Shown: positions 1 through 8,300, counted from the stretch's first letter. The stretch is DNA of 11,298 nt from 4572-123 sp964418755 (GCA_964418755.1 CAYQNS010000133.1:1-11298); one strand, 5' to 3'. The notes: a model not told the origin generated them from the letters alone. Program-made: numbers and translations.

Positions 1-859
1 CCACCTCTTCAATGGTTTCGCAGGAAGAGGCCATGGATATAATAATATTTTCCGCATCAGGGGCCCCCACGTAGTCAAACAAATTATAGGACCGGCCGGT
101 CAAATCACCGACTTTTTTCATGGCATCGACCACCAGGCCTGGCACTTTCAGATAAAAGGGATTGGCAGCTTCGCGGCCCTGAAAATAAATATCCGGGTTT
201 TGTGCGGTCCCCCGTAATTCAGGCCTTTCCGGATTGGCACCGCGAGCACGAAAGGCAGCCACAGCGTCCTTGTTTACCAGCTCCGCCATATCCTCATAAG
301 AGATGAGTTCGATCTTCTGGATTTCATGGGAGGTGCGGAACCCTTCAAAAAAATGAATAAAAGGAATGCTGGATTCAATGGCCGCCAGATGCGCCACCAG
401 GGCCAGGTCCATGGCTTCCTGTACGGAAGCGGATGCCAGCATGCCGAATCCGGTCTGGCGGACCGCCATGACATCCTGATGATCCCCAAAAATGGAAAGC
501 GCATGACCGGCCACAGAACGCGCCGTGACATGGAATACCGCGGGCAGCAATTCTCCGGCGATTTTATACATATTGGGAATCATCAGCAGCAGGCCCTGGG
601 ATGCAGTAAAGGTGGTAGTCAAAGCCCCGGCGGCCAGAGAACCGTGCACGGCCGCGGCAGCACCGGCTTCCGACTGGAGCTGACGCACCAGCATTTGTTG
701 TCCGAATACATTTTTAAGGCCGTTGGCCGACCACTCATCACAAATCTCGCCCATGGGAGAGGAAGGTGTAATGGGATAGATAGCCGCGGCATCGCTCATG
801 GCGTATGCCACATGGGCCGCTGCGGTGTTTCCGTCGATTGTTTTCATTGTTTTTGCCAT
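1..859 (-). CDS. nifJ: Pyruvate:ferredoxin (flavodoxin) oxidoreductase, N-terminal part, cut by the left edge
   Basis: This enzyme oxidatively decarboxylates pyruvate with CoA to acetyl-CoA and CO2, passing electrons to ferredoxin or flavodoxin in the cytoplasm. About 286 codons are visible. Single-chain family members run to roughly 1170-1200 residues, so about three quarters, including the 4Fe-4S and C-terminal thiamine-diphosphate domains, lies off the left edge. The visible part is domain I. YPITPSSPMGE is at residues 28-38, the glutamate of QSEAG is at 64, and TARSVAGHALSIFGDHQDV is at about 112-130. Thr31, Glu64 and Arg114 fall where, from memory of the Desulfovibrio africanus enzyme, the cofactor- and pyruvate-contacting residues lie. 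The ATG at 859 is preceded by AAGGAG at 867-872 with 7 nt spacing; the next Met, four codons on, has no comparable site. The frame stays open to position 2. The family call is secure. Whether it is an oxidising (Por) or nitrogen-fixation (NifJ) enzyme cannot be told here. Confidence 0.95.
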   Translation of the reverse strand, partial: MAKTMKTIDGNTAAAHVAYAMSDAAAIYPITPSSPMGEICDEWSANGLKNVFGQQMLVRQLQSEAGAAAAVHGSLAAGALTTTFTASQGLLLMIPNMYKIAGELLPAVFHVTARSVAGHALSIFGDHQDVMAVRQTGFGMLASASVQEAMDLALVAHLAAIESSIPFIHFFEGFRTSHEIQKIELISYEDMAELVNKDAVAAFRARGANPERPELRGTAQNPDIYFQGREAANPFYLKVPGLVVDAMKKVGDLTGRSYNLFDYVGAPDAENIIISMASSCETIEEV

Positions 860-1265
860 TATCGTACTCCTTGTTTGATATTCCCGGCAATAACGGACTC
901 ACACTACCTTTTAATATAGGGTGCATGGGCTGAATTATTGTCTGTTAACCCGGCTGTACGGCCGGTGTATTTATTAAATGATGAGCCTGAGGAGAAAGCT
1001 GCATGATTTCATATGGCTGCGGCCTAAAATTCAAACCGCACCGCGGGAACCGGTCAGAGCTGAAGCCGGACAGTACAAAATTAAACCAATAAAACCGGTA
1101 TGCAGGTCACCGGTGCCTGAAAGATAAAAGTTACAAGCCCAAAGACGAAAAATATTTTAAATAACAAAATTTGTAAAGGAAAAACTGGATACCGCCTTGC
1201 AAAAAAACCGGCAGAATTACCAAAGAGCTGCATCATCGGGGGGAAATTGTATTCCTGGCTTTAGA
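860..1265. other. Noncoding leader region upstream of the PFOR gene
   Basis: No convincing coding frame lies on either strand, and the short frames crossing it have no ribosome binding site or recognisable product. It must hold the promoter for the pyruvate:ferredoxin oxidoreductase gene, but I could not find a -35/-10 pair with good spacing. A near-perfect 16-bp dyad sits at 950-965 (listed separately). Several ACCGGT hexamers occur at about 1040-1110 with no obvious arrangement. Confidence 0.5.
950..965. promoter_or_regulatory. 16-bp dyad upstream of the PFOR gene, possible operator or leader hairpin
   Basis: CCGGCTGTACGGCCGG equals its own reverse complement at 14 of 16 positions. It lies about 90 nt upstream of the PFOR start codon. 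It could be a protein binding site, or in RNA a hairpin with a 5-bp GC stem. No regulator can be named from the sequence, and chance is possible. Confidence 0.25.
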
Positions 1266-1496
1266 TAGTGTCTGGCCGAAAACTCATATACCTTTGAAAA
1301 ATCAGGTATTATCAACGATTTGTTCCCTTGAAGATCAGCCGTTAGCTGTTAGCAGTTAGCTATTAGCCAAAGAAATCCTCCATCATTTCGAGCTGAAAGA
1401 CAATAGCTGACAGCTAAAAGCTTACATCTTCGTTTATTTATATATACAATAAAGCCGCATCATTTAAACTTTTAGATGGTTTCCGTTCAGGCACTA
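1266..1496. mobile_element. Probable MITE-like element of about 230 bp with imperfect terminal inverted repeats
   Basis: The left end (1266-1290) and the reverse complement of the right end (1473-1496) share the pattern TAGTG-x-CTG-xx-CG-x-AAAC, followed after a one-base gap by CAT-x-TA. That is 19 matches over about 24 positions. Both copies begin with TA, which would fit a TA target duplication as made by IS630/Tc1-type transposases. The interior has no gene but contains a palindromic block of TTAGC units. Coordinates are set by the repeats alone, so the true ends may differ by a few bases. The transposase that would mobilise it is not in this window. The alternative is a chance or structural inverted repeat. 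Confidence 0.5.
1341..1424. repeat. Imperfect palindrome built of TTAGC units
   Basis: The left arm at 1341-1367 holds four TTAGC units in close succession (GTTAGC, TGTTAGC, AGTTAGC, TATTAGC). The right arm at 1401-1424 carries the complementary series, AATAGCTGACAGCTAAAAGCTTA. The arms can pair imperfectly around a loop of about 33 nt, with one extra 7-nt unit on the left. The block sits inside the putative MITE-like element. Similar TTAGC-rich intergenic repeats occur, as I recall, in other deltaproteobacterial genomes, but that is memory rather than a search. Confidence 0.6.
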
Positions 1497-1582
1497 CATA
1501 GCAGCAAACCACCGAACCCATGATGGATACTTTCGTATCGGAAGCGATATAATTTTCAGATAGTTCACACCGCCTTAAATTT

Positions 1583-4441
1583 TTATTTTTCCTCCTTCTT
1601 CATTCCGGATATTTCTTTAAGAATTTTTTCCAGATTTTCCAGTTCCCTCCCATATCCGGCCCAATCGTCCTGACGCAGATATGCTTTGGCTTTATTATAG
1701 TGGTCCAGCGCCATGGCGCCAAGCGTGGATACCCCTTCTCCCTTTATTTGAGGAAGAAGCAGGGAAGCCGGCTGGTTCGAGGAAATTTCAACGTCCAGGA
1801 TACTGCTCAATGCCTTGTCCAGGTTTTTTTCCATAACCAGGCGATTGCCAAAAGCGACAATGACCCTTTTGAGTTCCGGCAGGGAAGCGGCCCTTGCCTC
1901 TTCCAGCCGGGGAGGCGCACCTTCTCGCTGGGTCTTGGCTCCACCGCCGGGCTGAGAGGTGCCGGTTGGGGGAATTTGGCTTTCTTCCTGGATGGCTTCC
2001 AGGTATACCGGCTCCACATATACAAAGGTATCACTGACGGGAATAGCTAATAGATTGCCCCGAATGACCCGGGAACCTTTCTGCCCCCACAGGCTCAACT
2101 CCCGGGAAATTTCCGTTTGCTGATCCACCCTGGCTTCAATCTGCATCGGCCCATAGACCAGTTTTTCCTTAGGCAGCTTGTAGACCAGCAGGTTGCCGTA
2201 GTCGGCCGAATCACATCGGGCAGCCAGCCAGCCGATCATATTATCTTTCCGGGAAGGGGTAAAAGGGGTCATTAGAAAAAATTCTTCCTTTTGGTCTTCG
2301 GGCAGCTTGATAATGATGTAATAAGGCTCCATTTCCTGACGGTGCTCCCCATAGATCTCATCGGGAATCTGCCAGAGGTCTTCCTGGTTGTAAAAAACCT
2401 GGACATCTTCCATATGATATTTCGTATACGTCTCCATTTGGATTTTAAAGAGATCTTTGGGGTAGCGGATATGCTCTTTCAGATCCGCCGGCATTTCCTT
2501 GAAAGGCTTAAACAGATCCGGGAAGATCCGCGCATAGGTTTTGACGATGGGGTCTTTTTCATCCATCATGTAAAAAGCCACATCCCCGTTATAGGCATCA
2601 ATGGTGACCTTGACGGAATTGCGGATGTAGTTAAGCCGTCTTTTTTTAAAAATGCCGTGAGACTGGTGCGAATAAGGATACATTGCAGAGGTCGTGTAAG
2701 CGTCTTGAATCCAGTAGAGCCTTCCATCGGAAACAACCAGATAGGGATCACCGTCATAATCGAGAAAGGGGGCAATCGCATTCGCCCGCAGCTTAATCCG
2801 CCGGTTAAACATGATGCGGCTGTCCGGATTTAAATACGTGGTAAACAGTATCTGGGGATCCAGAAACTCAATGGCAAACAAAAGCCTTCTGAAAAAAGAA
2901 TTGATATGAACACCGCCCCTGCCCTGGTAGGTGGTATAAACATTTTTGTCCCCCTTGGGATAATCAAACTCCAGGGCTTTGGTCTTTACCAGCACATACG
3001 CAGCCGTTTTTTCGCCATAATAGATTTCGGGGCGTACGACCTTCAAATCCGGTTCAAAGGAGGGCGGCAGGTCTTTGATAAACAGGCGGGGAAGCCCCTC
3101 GCCGGTCACTTCATTGACCGGACTTGCGGCCAGCCCGTAGCCATGGGTATACGTGAGGTGGCGGTTGACCCAGGTATTGGCCTGGGGAGGCAGCTTGTCG
3201 ACCACCAGCTCCCGGGCGGCCAGCATGATCTGGCGATACTGGTTGTTGACGATATACCGATCGACATCGACATTGTTAAAATCGTAATACAGCCGTATGG
3301 CTTGAATCTGACGGTAGGTTTGAAGCAGAGGGCGCTCGTCCCAGATCCGGATATTCTGAATCGTTACATCATGCTGCTCGAGGTCCCGGGCACTGAGCTG
3401 GTCGCTGACTTCAAAATTGACTTCTTTTATTTTATTCAGGTTGTAGGCCTTGCGTGTATAATCGATATTGTAGGCGATATAGGGCGCCTCTTTGGCCAGT
3501 TCATTGGGTTTGACTATAAATTTTTGAACCAAACCGGGGAAGCCCGTTCCCAGCACCAACAAGGCTCCTATCCAGACCACCGCACTAATCCAGATGAATT
3601 TTATCCTGAATTTAAAGGCGTTGGTAAAAAGGATTACGGCAAATCCTATCGAGACAAGGATAATTACCTTATAAGCCAGAACCTTGATGTTAACATCGGT
3701 ATAGCTGGCGCCGAAAGCCGGTCCCTGGGTGGAATACAAGAGCTCGAACATTTTCAGACGATAGGCCCAGGCCAGTAGCAGCACAACGATTCCGCCCAAA
3801 AAAATAAGATGCTTTTTAACGGGTTCCGCAAGGGTAATTTTAGGCAAAGCAGTTGGGGTCCCCTGTTCCTGACTGAAGTCACCCTCTATTTTCAGGGCGC
3901 CCTTTTTCAGATACCAACCCATCGTGGCCAGTGCAGCCACGACAAAAAGAATCAGCAATCCGTTTTGGATGAAGGTATAAAAAGGCAGCGAAAACAGGTA
4001 AAAACCGATGTCCCGGTTAAAAACAGGGTCGGTACTGCCAAAAGGTTGCTGATACAGATAGCGCAGGAGTAAATCCCATTGAGTGGAGCTTTTTGAAGCG
4101 ATAAAAAAAGTGAGATACAGGATAAAAGCGATCACCAGTGTTTTTAGCGTTGCAGGGGAAAGGCCAAATTGAGAAACAGAATCGTCGGCGACTTTTAAAT
4201 TCCCCCCTGTCCCGATGCGCGAGGTTAAACGATTGGCGGCGTAAATGTTTATACCGATGATCAGGGCCAGAAGCAGCCAGGCCACCAATCCAAATCCGAA
4301 TTTGCTCAGCAGCATGGTCCAGAAAACAGGGGAAAAGCCCAGATTTTCAAACCACAACCAGTTTGGATAAATTGAAAACCCTATCCACAGCAAGAGAACA
4401 CCGACAAGTCCGATACCGATAACAATTAATTTCTTAGCCAT
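1583..4441 (-). CDS. UPF0182 family membrane protein (COG1615), function unknown
   Basis: The predicted protein has 952 residues, close to the usual 900-1000 of this family. Seven hydrophobic helices fill the N-terminal third, at about 5-25, 44-67, 99-116, 154-178, 210-229, 254-275 and 281-304. A large soluble domain follows, starting near PNELAKEAPYIAYNIDYTRKAY and probably lying outside the membrane. A Pro/Gly-rich linker at about 821-855 leads to a short, charged helical tail. The longest open frame runs to 4588, but I place the start at the ATG at 4441. There AAGGAG (4446-4451) precedes MAKKLIVIGIG with 4 nt spacing, and the first membrane helix follows at once. The extra 49 codons lie over the promoter. 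The gene appears monocistronic: the upstream neighbour ends 361 nt away, and downstream lies repeat-rich noncoding DNA. No catalytic motif is recognisable and no function is established for the family that I know of. Confidence 0.93.
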   Translation of the reverse strand: MAKKLIVIGIGLVGVLLLWIGFSIYPNWLWFENLGFSPVFWTMLLSKFGFGLVAWLLLALIIGINIYAANRLTSRIGTGGNLKVADDSVSQFGLSPATLKTLVIAFILYLTFFIASKSSTQWDLLLRYLYQQPFGSTDPVFNRDIGFYLFSLPFYTFIQNGLLILFVVAALATMGWYLKKGALKIEGDFSQEQGTPTALPKITLAEPVKKHLIFLGGIVVLLLAWAYRLKMFELLYSTQGPAFGASYTDVNIKVLAYKVIILVSIGFAVILFTNAFKFRIKFIWISAVVWIGALLVLGTGFPGLVQKFIVKPNELAKEAPYIAYNIDYTRKAYNLNKIKEVNFEVSDQLSARDLEQHDVTIQNIRIWDERPLLQTYRQIQAIRLYYDFNNVDVDRYIVNNQYRQIMLAARELVVDKLPPQANTWVNRHLTYTHGYGLAASPVNEVTGEGLPRLFIKDLPPSFEPDLKVVRPEIYYGEKTAAYVLVKTKALEFDYPKGDKNVYTTYQGRGGVHINSFFRRLLFAIEFLDPQILFTTYLNPDSRIMFNRRIKLRANAIAPFLDYDGDPYLVVSDGRLYWIQDAYTTSAMYPYSHQSHGIFKKRRLNYIRNSVKVTIDAYNGDVAFYMMDEKDPIVKTYARIFPDLFKPFKEMPADLKEHIRYPKDLFKIQMETYTKYHMEDVQVFYNQEDLWQIPDEIYGEHRQEMEPYYIIIKLPEDQKEEFFLMTPFTPSRKDNMIGWLAARCDSADYGNLLVYKLPKEKLVYGPMQIEARVDQQTEISRELSLWGQKGSRVIRGNLLAIPVSDTFVYVEPVYLEAIQEESQIPPTGTSQPGGGAKTQREGAPPRLEEARAASLPELKRVIVAFGNRLVMEKNLDKALSSILDVEISSNQPASLLLPQIKGEGVSTLGAMALDHYNKAKAYLRQDDWAGYGRELENLEKILKEISGMKKEEK

Positions 4442-4445
4442 AATA

Positions 4446-4451
4446 CTCCTT
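4446..4451 (-). promoter_or_regulatory. Ribosome binding site deciding the UPF0182 start
   Basis: AAGGAG lies 4 nt upstream of the ATG at 4441. It marks this internal ATG, rather than the far-upstream TTG at 4588, as the start. Confidence 0.8.
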
Positions 4452-4559
4452 AAAATAATTTTGGTAAATCGCTTTTCAAAATCCAGGGTATCCGCAAAAT
4501 AGACTGTCCCCCGGCAAGCAGCGGGGAATTGAGCCCAAGTTGCTTGACGACACTGATTG

Positions 4560-4588
4560 AGCATACGCCACACAATCCGGCTTGTCAA
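4560..4588 (-). promoter_or_regulatory. Sigma-70-type promoter of the UPF0182 gene
   Basis: A perfect TTGACA (4588-4583) is followed after 17 nt by TATGCT (4565-4560), which matches the -10 consensus at four of six positions. Transcription would start near 4553, leaving a leader of about 110 nt before the ATG at 4441. The spacing is ideal and the location fits. I see no operator or riboswitch fold in the leader. Confidence 0.65.
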
Positions 4589-4802
4589 AGAATTGTGGTT
4601 CCAGGCGCTTTGTACGAAATCGGGCAGACGTGCGGGAATCGCTTGGTGATGGGTTCATACTTGTTGTATGGGGCCATGAACGCAACGCAGCAGGCGGGCC
4701 AAAAGACAAGAAAAATTGTGTAATTTATTTTTTCCGAGGCCCTCACTTCTTAACAAGCCGGCTAATCAGCCTCACGGCTTTTGCGTCGCTGAATCAGGTT
4801 GG
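4589..4802. other. Noncoding stretch between the small membrane protein gene and the UPF0182 promoter
   Basis: Overlapping short frames on both strands look like shadows, without ribosome binding sites or recognisable products. Reading the minus strand just past the stop at 4803, a hairpin can form from AAGCCG/CGGCTT (4775-4780 with 4755-4760). It has no T-run after it, so it is not a standard terminator in that direction. A second small hairpin, GTTCAT/ATGAAC enclosing CATAC/GTATG, lies at about 4651-4680. Nothing else stands out. Confidence 0.45.
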
Positions 4803-5045
4803 CTATAGGATTGTTTTATCAGTATGCATTTTTGTGTCATTTTTCGCTTTTTTAATTGACCCAACCATCGGTATAAGAAAAACTATACAGGCAATTAAGA
4901 AAATGACACTGCCTATGAATGTCAACGTATCATAATTTTTCAAACTGGATGCGATATAAAAAATGGCACATATAATAAAAAGTATCCAACCGGTCAGATT
5001 ATACTTAATTTCCTGCCCAATTTGGTTTGCCTGTTTTTCTTTCAT
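4803..5045 (-). CDS. Small two-helix membrane protein, function unknown
   Basis: This 80-residue protein has two strongly hydrophobic helices, at about residues 17-34 (LTGWILFIICAIFYIASS) and 41-62 (LTFIGSVIFLIACIVFLIPM). They are joined by a short polar turn, SLKNYD, and flanked by charged ends, so an inner-membrane hairpin is expected. I do not recognise a named family. I chose the ATG at 5045 because AAGGTG at 5054-5059 stands 8 nt upstream. The frame is open for another 57 codons upstream to a TAG near 5216, but that part is hydrophilic, unlike the rest, and lacks a good start. The gene stands alone between yhaN (332 nt upstream) and the UPF0182 gene (361 nt downstream). I see no clear promoter of its own, so read-through from yhaNO is possible. 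Confidence 0.65.
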   Translation of the reverse strand: MKEKQANQIGQEIKYNLTGWILFIICAIFYIASSLKNYDTLTFIGSVIFLIACIVFLIPMVGSIKKAKNDTKMHTDKTIL

Positions 5046-5053
5046 CTGTTTTT

Positions 5054-5059
5054 CACCTT
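5054..5059 (-). promoter_or_regulatory. Ribosome binding site deciding the start of the two-helix protein
   Basis: AAGGTG lies 8 nt before the ATG at 5045. The upstream TTG/GTG alternatives near 5198 have no clear site at normal spacing. Confidence 0.6.
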
Positions 5060-5254
5060 TATTTATTAAGACCATATGGCATGGATCATAAGCTCGGATT
5101 TCCAGAGCTTTTTTACCAGTCCGGCCGTTCCAGCCCAGCATTTCAACTTTACGGGCTATACTTTCCAACGCAGGATAAAGGCTGTCAGCCTCCACCAACC
5201 CGGCTTCGGCCTTCTAACTCACAACTCAATGCCATTAACTTAATAAAAACAACA

Positions 5255-5271
5255 CATGGTTTTTTACCATG
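5255..5271 (-). terminator. Weak hairpin, possible terminator of the yhaO-yhaN operon
   Basis: On the minus strand CATGGT, five A's and ACCATG form a perfect 6-bp stem 107 nt past the yhaN stop. A T-rich run (TGTTGTTTTTATT) follows. The stem is short and AT-rich, so termination may be inefficient. The same bases can pair alternatively with 5332-5341. Confidence 0.3.
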
Positions 5272-5341
5272 AAGTTATTGAAGTATTTGAAGGGTAACAT
5301 CGGATAATTCAGTTATTTTTTTCTTCATGCGCTTCATGGTA
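5265..5341. repeat. Inverted CTTCATGGTA repeat with extra CTTCATG unit
   Basis: TACCATGAAG at 5265-5274 is the exact reverse complement of CTTCATGGTA at 5332-5341. The right arm is preceded by another CTTCATG at 5323-5329, giving a 9-bp period. It sits in the intergenic space behind yhaN. Head-to-tail CTTCATG/CATGAAG runs recur between genes in many bacterial genomes as I recall, so this may be a copy of a dispersed repeat. Confidence 0.5.
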
Positions 5342-5377
5342 ATCCATACAACTGTTTCTAAAGTGGATGACATTGAC

Positions 5378-8300
5378 TCACAACTCGTGGATTTGAATTA
5401 CTCTCCCGCCTTTAAGACTATTCGCCTCTTCCATAATCCGCCTGTGGTGGGTAAAAAGAATCACCTGGTTCTTCTTTGATAAATCAGCCAGAGCCGTAAG
5501 GGTCGCCCTGGACCGGTCATCATCAAAGTTGATTAGAATATCATCCACAATAAAGGGCATGGGCTCGCTGGTTTCAAGGCGCCATTCCACTGTGGCCAGG
5601 CGCAGGGCAAGGAAAAGCTGGTCACGGGTTCCCGAACTCATTTTTTCCACTGTCAGGCGCAGGGCATCCGGCCGCACACCAACGAGAACAGGCTCTCCTT
5701 TATCATCCACATCGGTACGCAGGCCGGCAAAGGACCCCAGGGTCAAATTCTTAAAATAACCGGAGGCAATCGTCAAAACCGGGTCCTGATGTTCTTCTCG
5801 GTAGCGTTCGATTTCCTGCTTCAAGATCCTGGCGGCTAACTTTAGCTGCGCATATCTCTCTGCCAGCCGCCGTATTCCGGCCAATTCCTGTTCCATTTTC
5901 TCGGCGATCTCAGCAGCCCTGGCACTGCCATCCATGGCGGCAAGCTTAATATTTTCCTCGCCGATCACCTGGGAGATTCGATTGATCTCAGGATTTATTC
6001 TTTCATCGATATCCCTTTGCAGCGACTCTATCCGGCCAGGCAATTCATCGGCATTAATCTCGGCCGCCTGTCTGACAAGCTCTTCAAGCTGCACGCCGGC
6101 CCCAATCTTGGCCAGGGCTGCCTCGGTATCGAAAATTTTCCCCTGCAGACTCTGATATTCCGTAAATTTTTCGATTGCGACTGACAATTCTTCCTGCTTT
6201 TCACATTTGGCTGTCCCAAGGAGTTCATCCATCTGTTCGCTTGCACTTTGCAAAGTTTTTTTAACCGCAGAAACCTCTGCCTGAAGCGTTTCCAGATCCT
6301 CGGAAAACTTATCATACAGGGTGCCGTCCTTTTGTGCCTGGCTGAGCATAGTCCGCAATTGCAGGATTGCCTGGTCCATAGGCAAGTCCAATATATCAGG
6401 GGCTATCTTCTCAAGCAGGGACTTAACCTCCTTCTCAAGCTCAGCCGCATCACGGTCAATGCCGGCAATACGCTTTTTAAGATCATCTGCCTTTTCCAAC
6501 TTGTCAAAGCAGTTCTGCAGGGTCTCAATAAGGTCGATGGCTTCAAAAGTGGAGACTTCGTCCTTAAGTCCCAAACCCAGAAGTGCCTTTCGCCACTGCT
6601 CCTGCCACTCGATCAGGGCCTCCCGGGCAGTTTTAAGATCTTCCTCTGCCTTACGCAAGGCCTTTTCCGCATTTTTCCGCCGCTCTTTTAATTTTTCAAA
6701 ATCCGTCTTCCGGCCGGCTATCCTCTCCAATACAGTCTCCGCCAGAATAAGAACCGGGCCAAGCGCTTCACCGGCAGGTATTCCCTCCTCTCCCATGGTA
6801 TCAAGCTCTTTTTGTACCGCCTGCCGAAGCTCCATCCTTTGCTTTATACCCAACCCGACTTCCTGCTCTTTTTCAAAAATATCACCCACCTTGAAGCGGA
6901 GTTTATCCATTTCAGTCAGCCAGCCGCTCATTTCCTTTGGAGATAACGGGATGATGCCGGCAGGTTGCCACACTCGTTTCCATGATACATCAAATTCTCG
7001 TGTTCGCAGACCAAGCGCCTCTTTGTCCCTGCCATTCTCTGCCAAGGCCTCTTGCAAATTCTCTACATGGGCACGAAAGGAAGCTACATTGGCTACCCGG
7101 TCCGCCTCCCGGCGCAACCGGTCGGCAATAACATCCGCCTTTTCCACATATCCCTCATAGGCCTCGGGAAGTGGCTGCTTTGGATCATAGAGCCGACTTT
7201 TTTCGGTCACATCTTCTTGATCAAGCCATTGTTGCCGCAAAAGCTGCCAACCCTGCTCCCGTTTTCCACGGATCCGGGTCAACTCCTTCTCTGAAGGAAC
7301 TTCACCCGCATACTCTACCTTTTTGATCTCAGCCAAAGCTTTTTTCAGCTCTTTATCATCCTTTTTACAATCCTTTTCAAACCCACGCCTTTCATCGGCA
7401 ATCTTGCTGTAACGATCTTCAAACTGCTGCACAGTTTCAAAAAGCGGCAGCGAGAGTTCCATCAGTGCGGTCAAATCACCGGACCAGAGGCCACTCCGCT
7501 TGAGTTCCACAAGGCATTCTTTTTTGATCAATTCAACATCACACCTGCTCTTTTCCATCAGCGCATCAATATCTCCAGCCTTTTGCGCCAGCTTCACGGC
7601 CTGGAGAAGGCCCTGAGGCTCCCTGGTCTCCGGCATTGCAGCCAGGCCCTTTTCTACCTCCTTAAGTTCCCGATCTGCTGACCGGCTCTGATTCCGTGCC
7701 AGCGTAAGCTGCTGTTTTATCGCCTCATATTTAGTGCTTAATGTTTGCACAATCCTTTTTTTGACAAGCACCGGCCGCAGGGTCTCCACCTCTTCCAAAG
7801 ACAAATCAGGACGCACCTGCTGCAACAAGAGCGCCGCCTCTTTACGGAGGCTGATTCGCATACCATTTCTTTCCGGCCTGTCCTTCTGGCCCTTGCGATA
7901 TTCACCCAGACGCTGATGGAAATCATCCACCCTCTCTGCCTGGTTCAGGAGACCCTTATTTAACGAGATGGCCTTATATTTGGCTTCAAGTTCCACCCGG
8001 CGGTCAGTATCTTTCTGCAATTGCCGCCCGGCTTCACGCACTTCCTGGCTAACCTGCCGGTGCCTTTCGGCGAAATCAAGGGGCAGACGAATAACCTTCC
8101 CCAATGCCTGTAACTGGTCTTGCCGGGATTTTCTGGTGGCTATCTCAGGAATGGCCTGCTTCAGTCGCTCCAGACGATGCAACTCCTTATTCTTATCATC
8201 CCGATCTTTCTCTAAACGGGTCCGATCCGCCTCAGCGCTTTTCAAGGCTTTCTGATGATCTTTCCAGTCCCTGGAAGAAAGGCTGGCCGCCCTGGCCTCT

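Larger units (their letters stand above)
5217..5386. repeat. 11-bp direct repeat flanking an AT-rich spacer
   Basis: ACTCACAACTC occurs at 5217-5227 and again at 5376-5386. The second copy overlaps the last codons of yhaN. The 148 bp between the copies are conspicuously AT-rich compared with the genes and contain an inverted repeat (listed separately). This could be a target-site duplication around a small insertion, or chance. Confidence 0.3.

Noticed and set aside
326..919. 197-codon plus-strand open frame
   Set aside because: It is antisense to the pyruvate:ferredoxin oxidoreductase gene, whose conserved motifs fix the coding strand. It has no recognisable product.
1093..1118. GGCAC...TGC sequence before nifJ as a sigma-54 promoter
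   Set aside because: The GG and GC elements are 12 nt apart instead of the required 10.
1341..1424. TTAGC repeats as a CRISPR array
   Set aside because: The units are 5-7 nt with no unique spacers of regular length, and no cas genes are present.
1526..1539. GATAC-TTTC-GTATC hairpin after the UPF0182 stop
   Set aside because: It has only a 5-bp stem and no T-run on the minus strand, so it is not supportable as a terminator.
2906..3778. 290-codon plus-strand open frame
   Set aside because: It is a shadow of the UPF0182 gene on the opposite strand, with no ribosome binding site or family resemblance.
4755..4780. AAGCCG/CGGCTT hairpin as a terminator for the two-helix protein gene
   Set aside because: Read on the minus strand it is followed by GTTAAGAAGTGAGG, with no T-run. 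The short T-run occurs only on the plus strand, where no gene ends.
4476..4935. Several 64-117 codon frames on both strands between the small membrane protein and UPF0182 genes
   Set aside because: They overlap one another and the UPF0182 promoter, lack ribosome binding sites and show no protein-family pattern. I treated the region as noncoding.
6321..7160. 279-codon plus-strand frame rich in Ser/Arg
   Set aside because: It is antisense to the yhaN coiled coil. The Ser/Arg-rich composition is the mirror of Lys/Glu/Leu-rich coding sequence.
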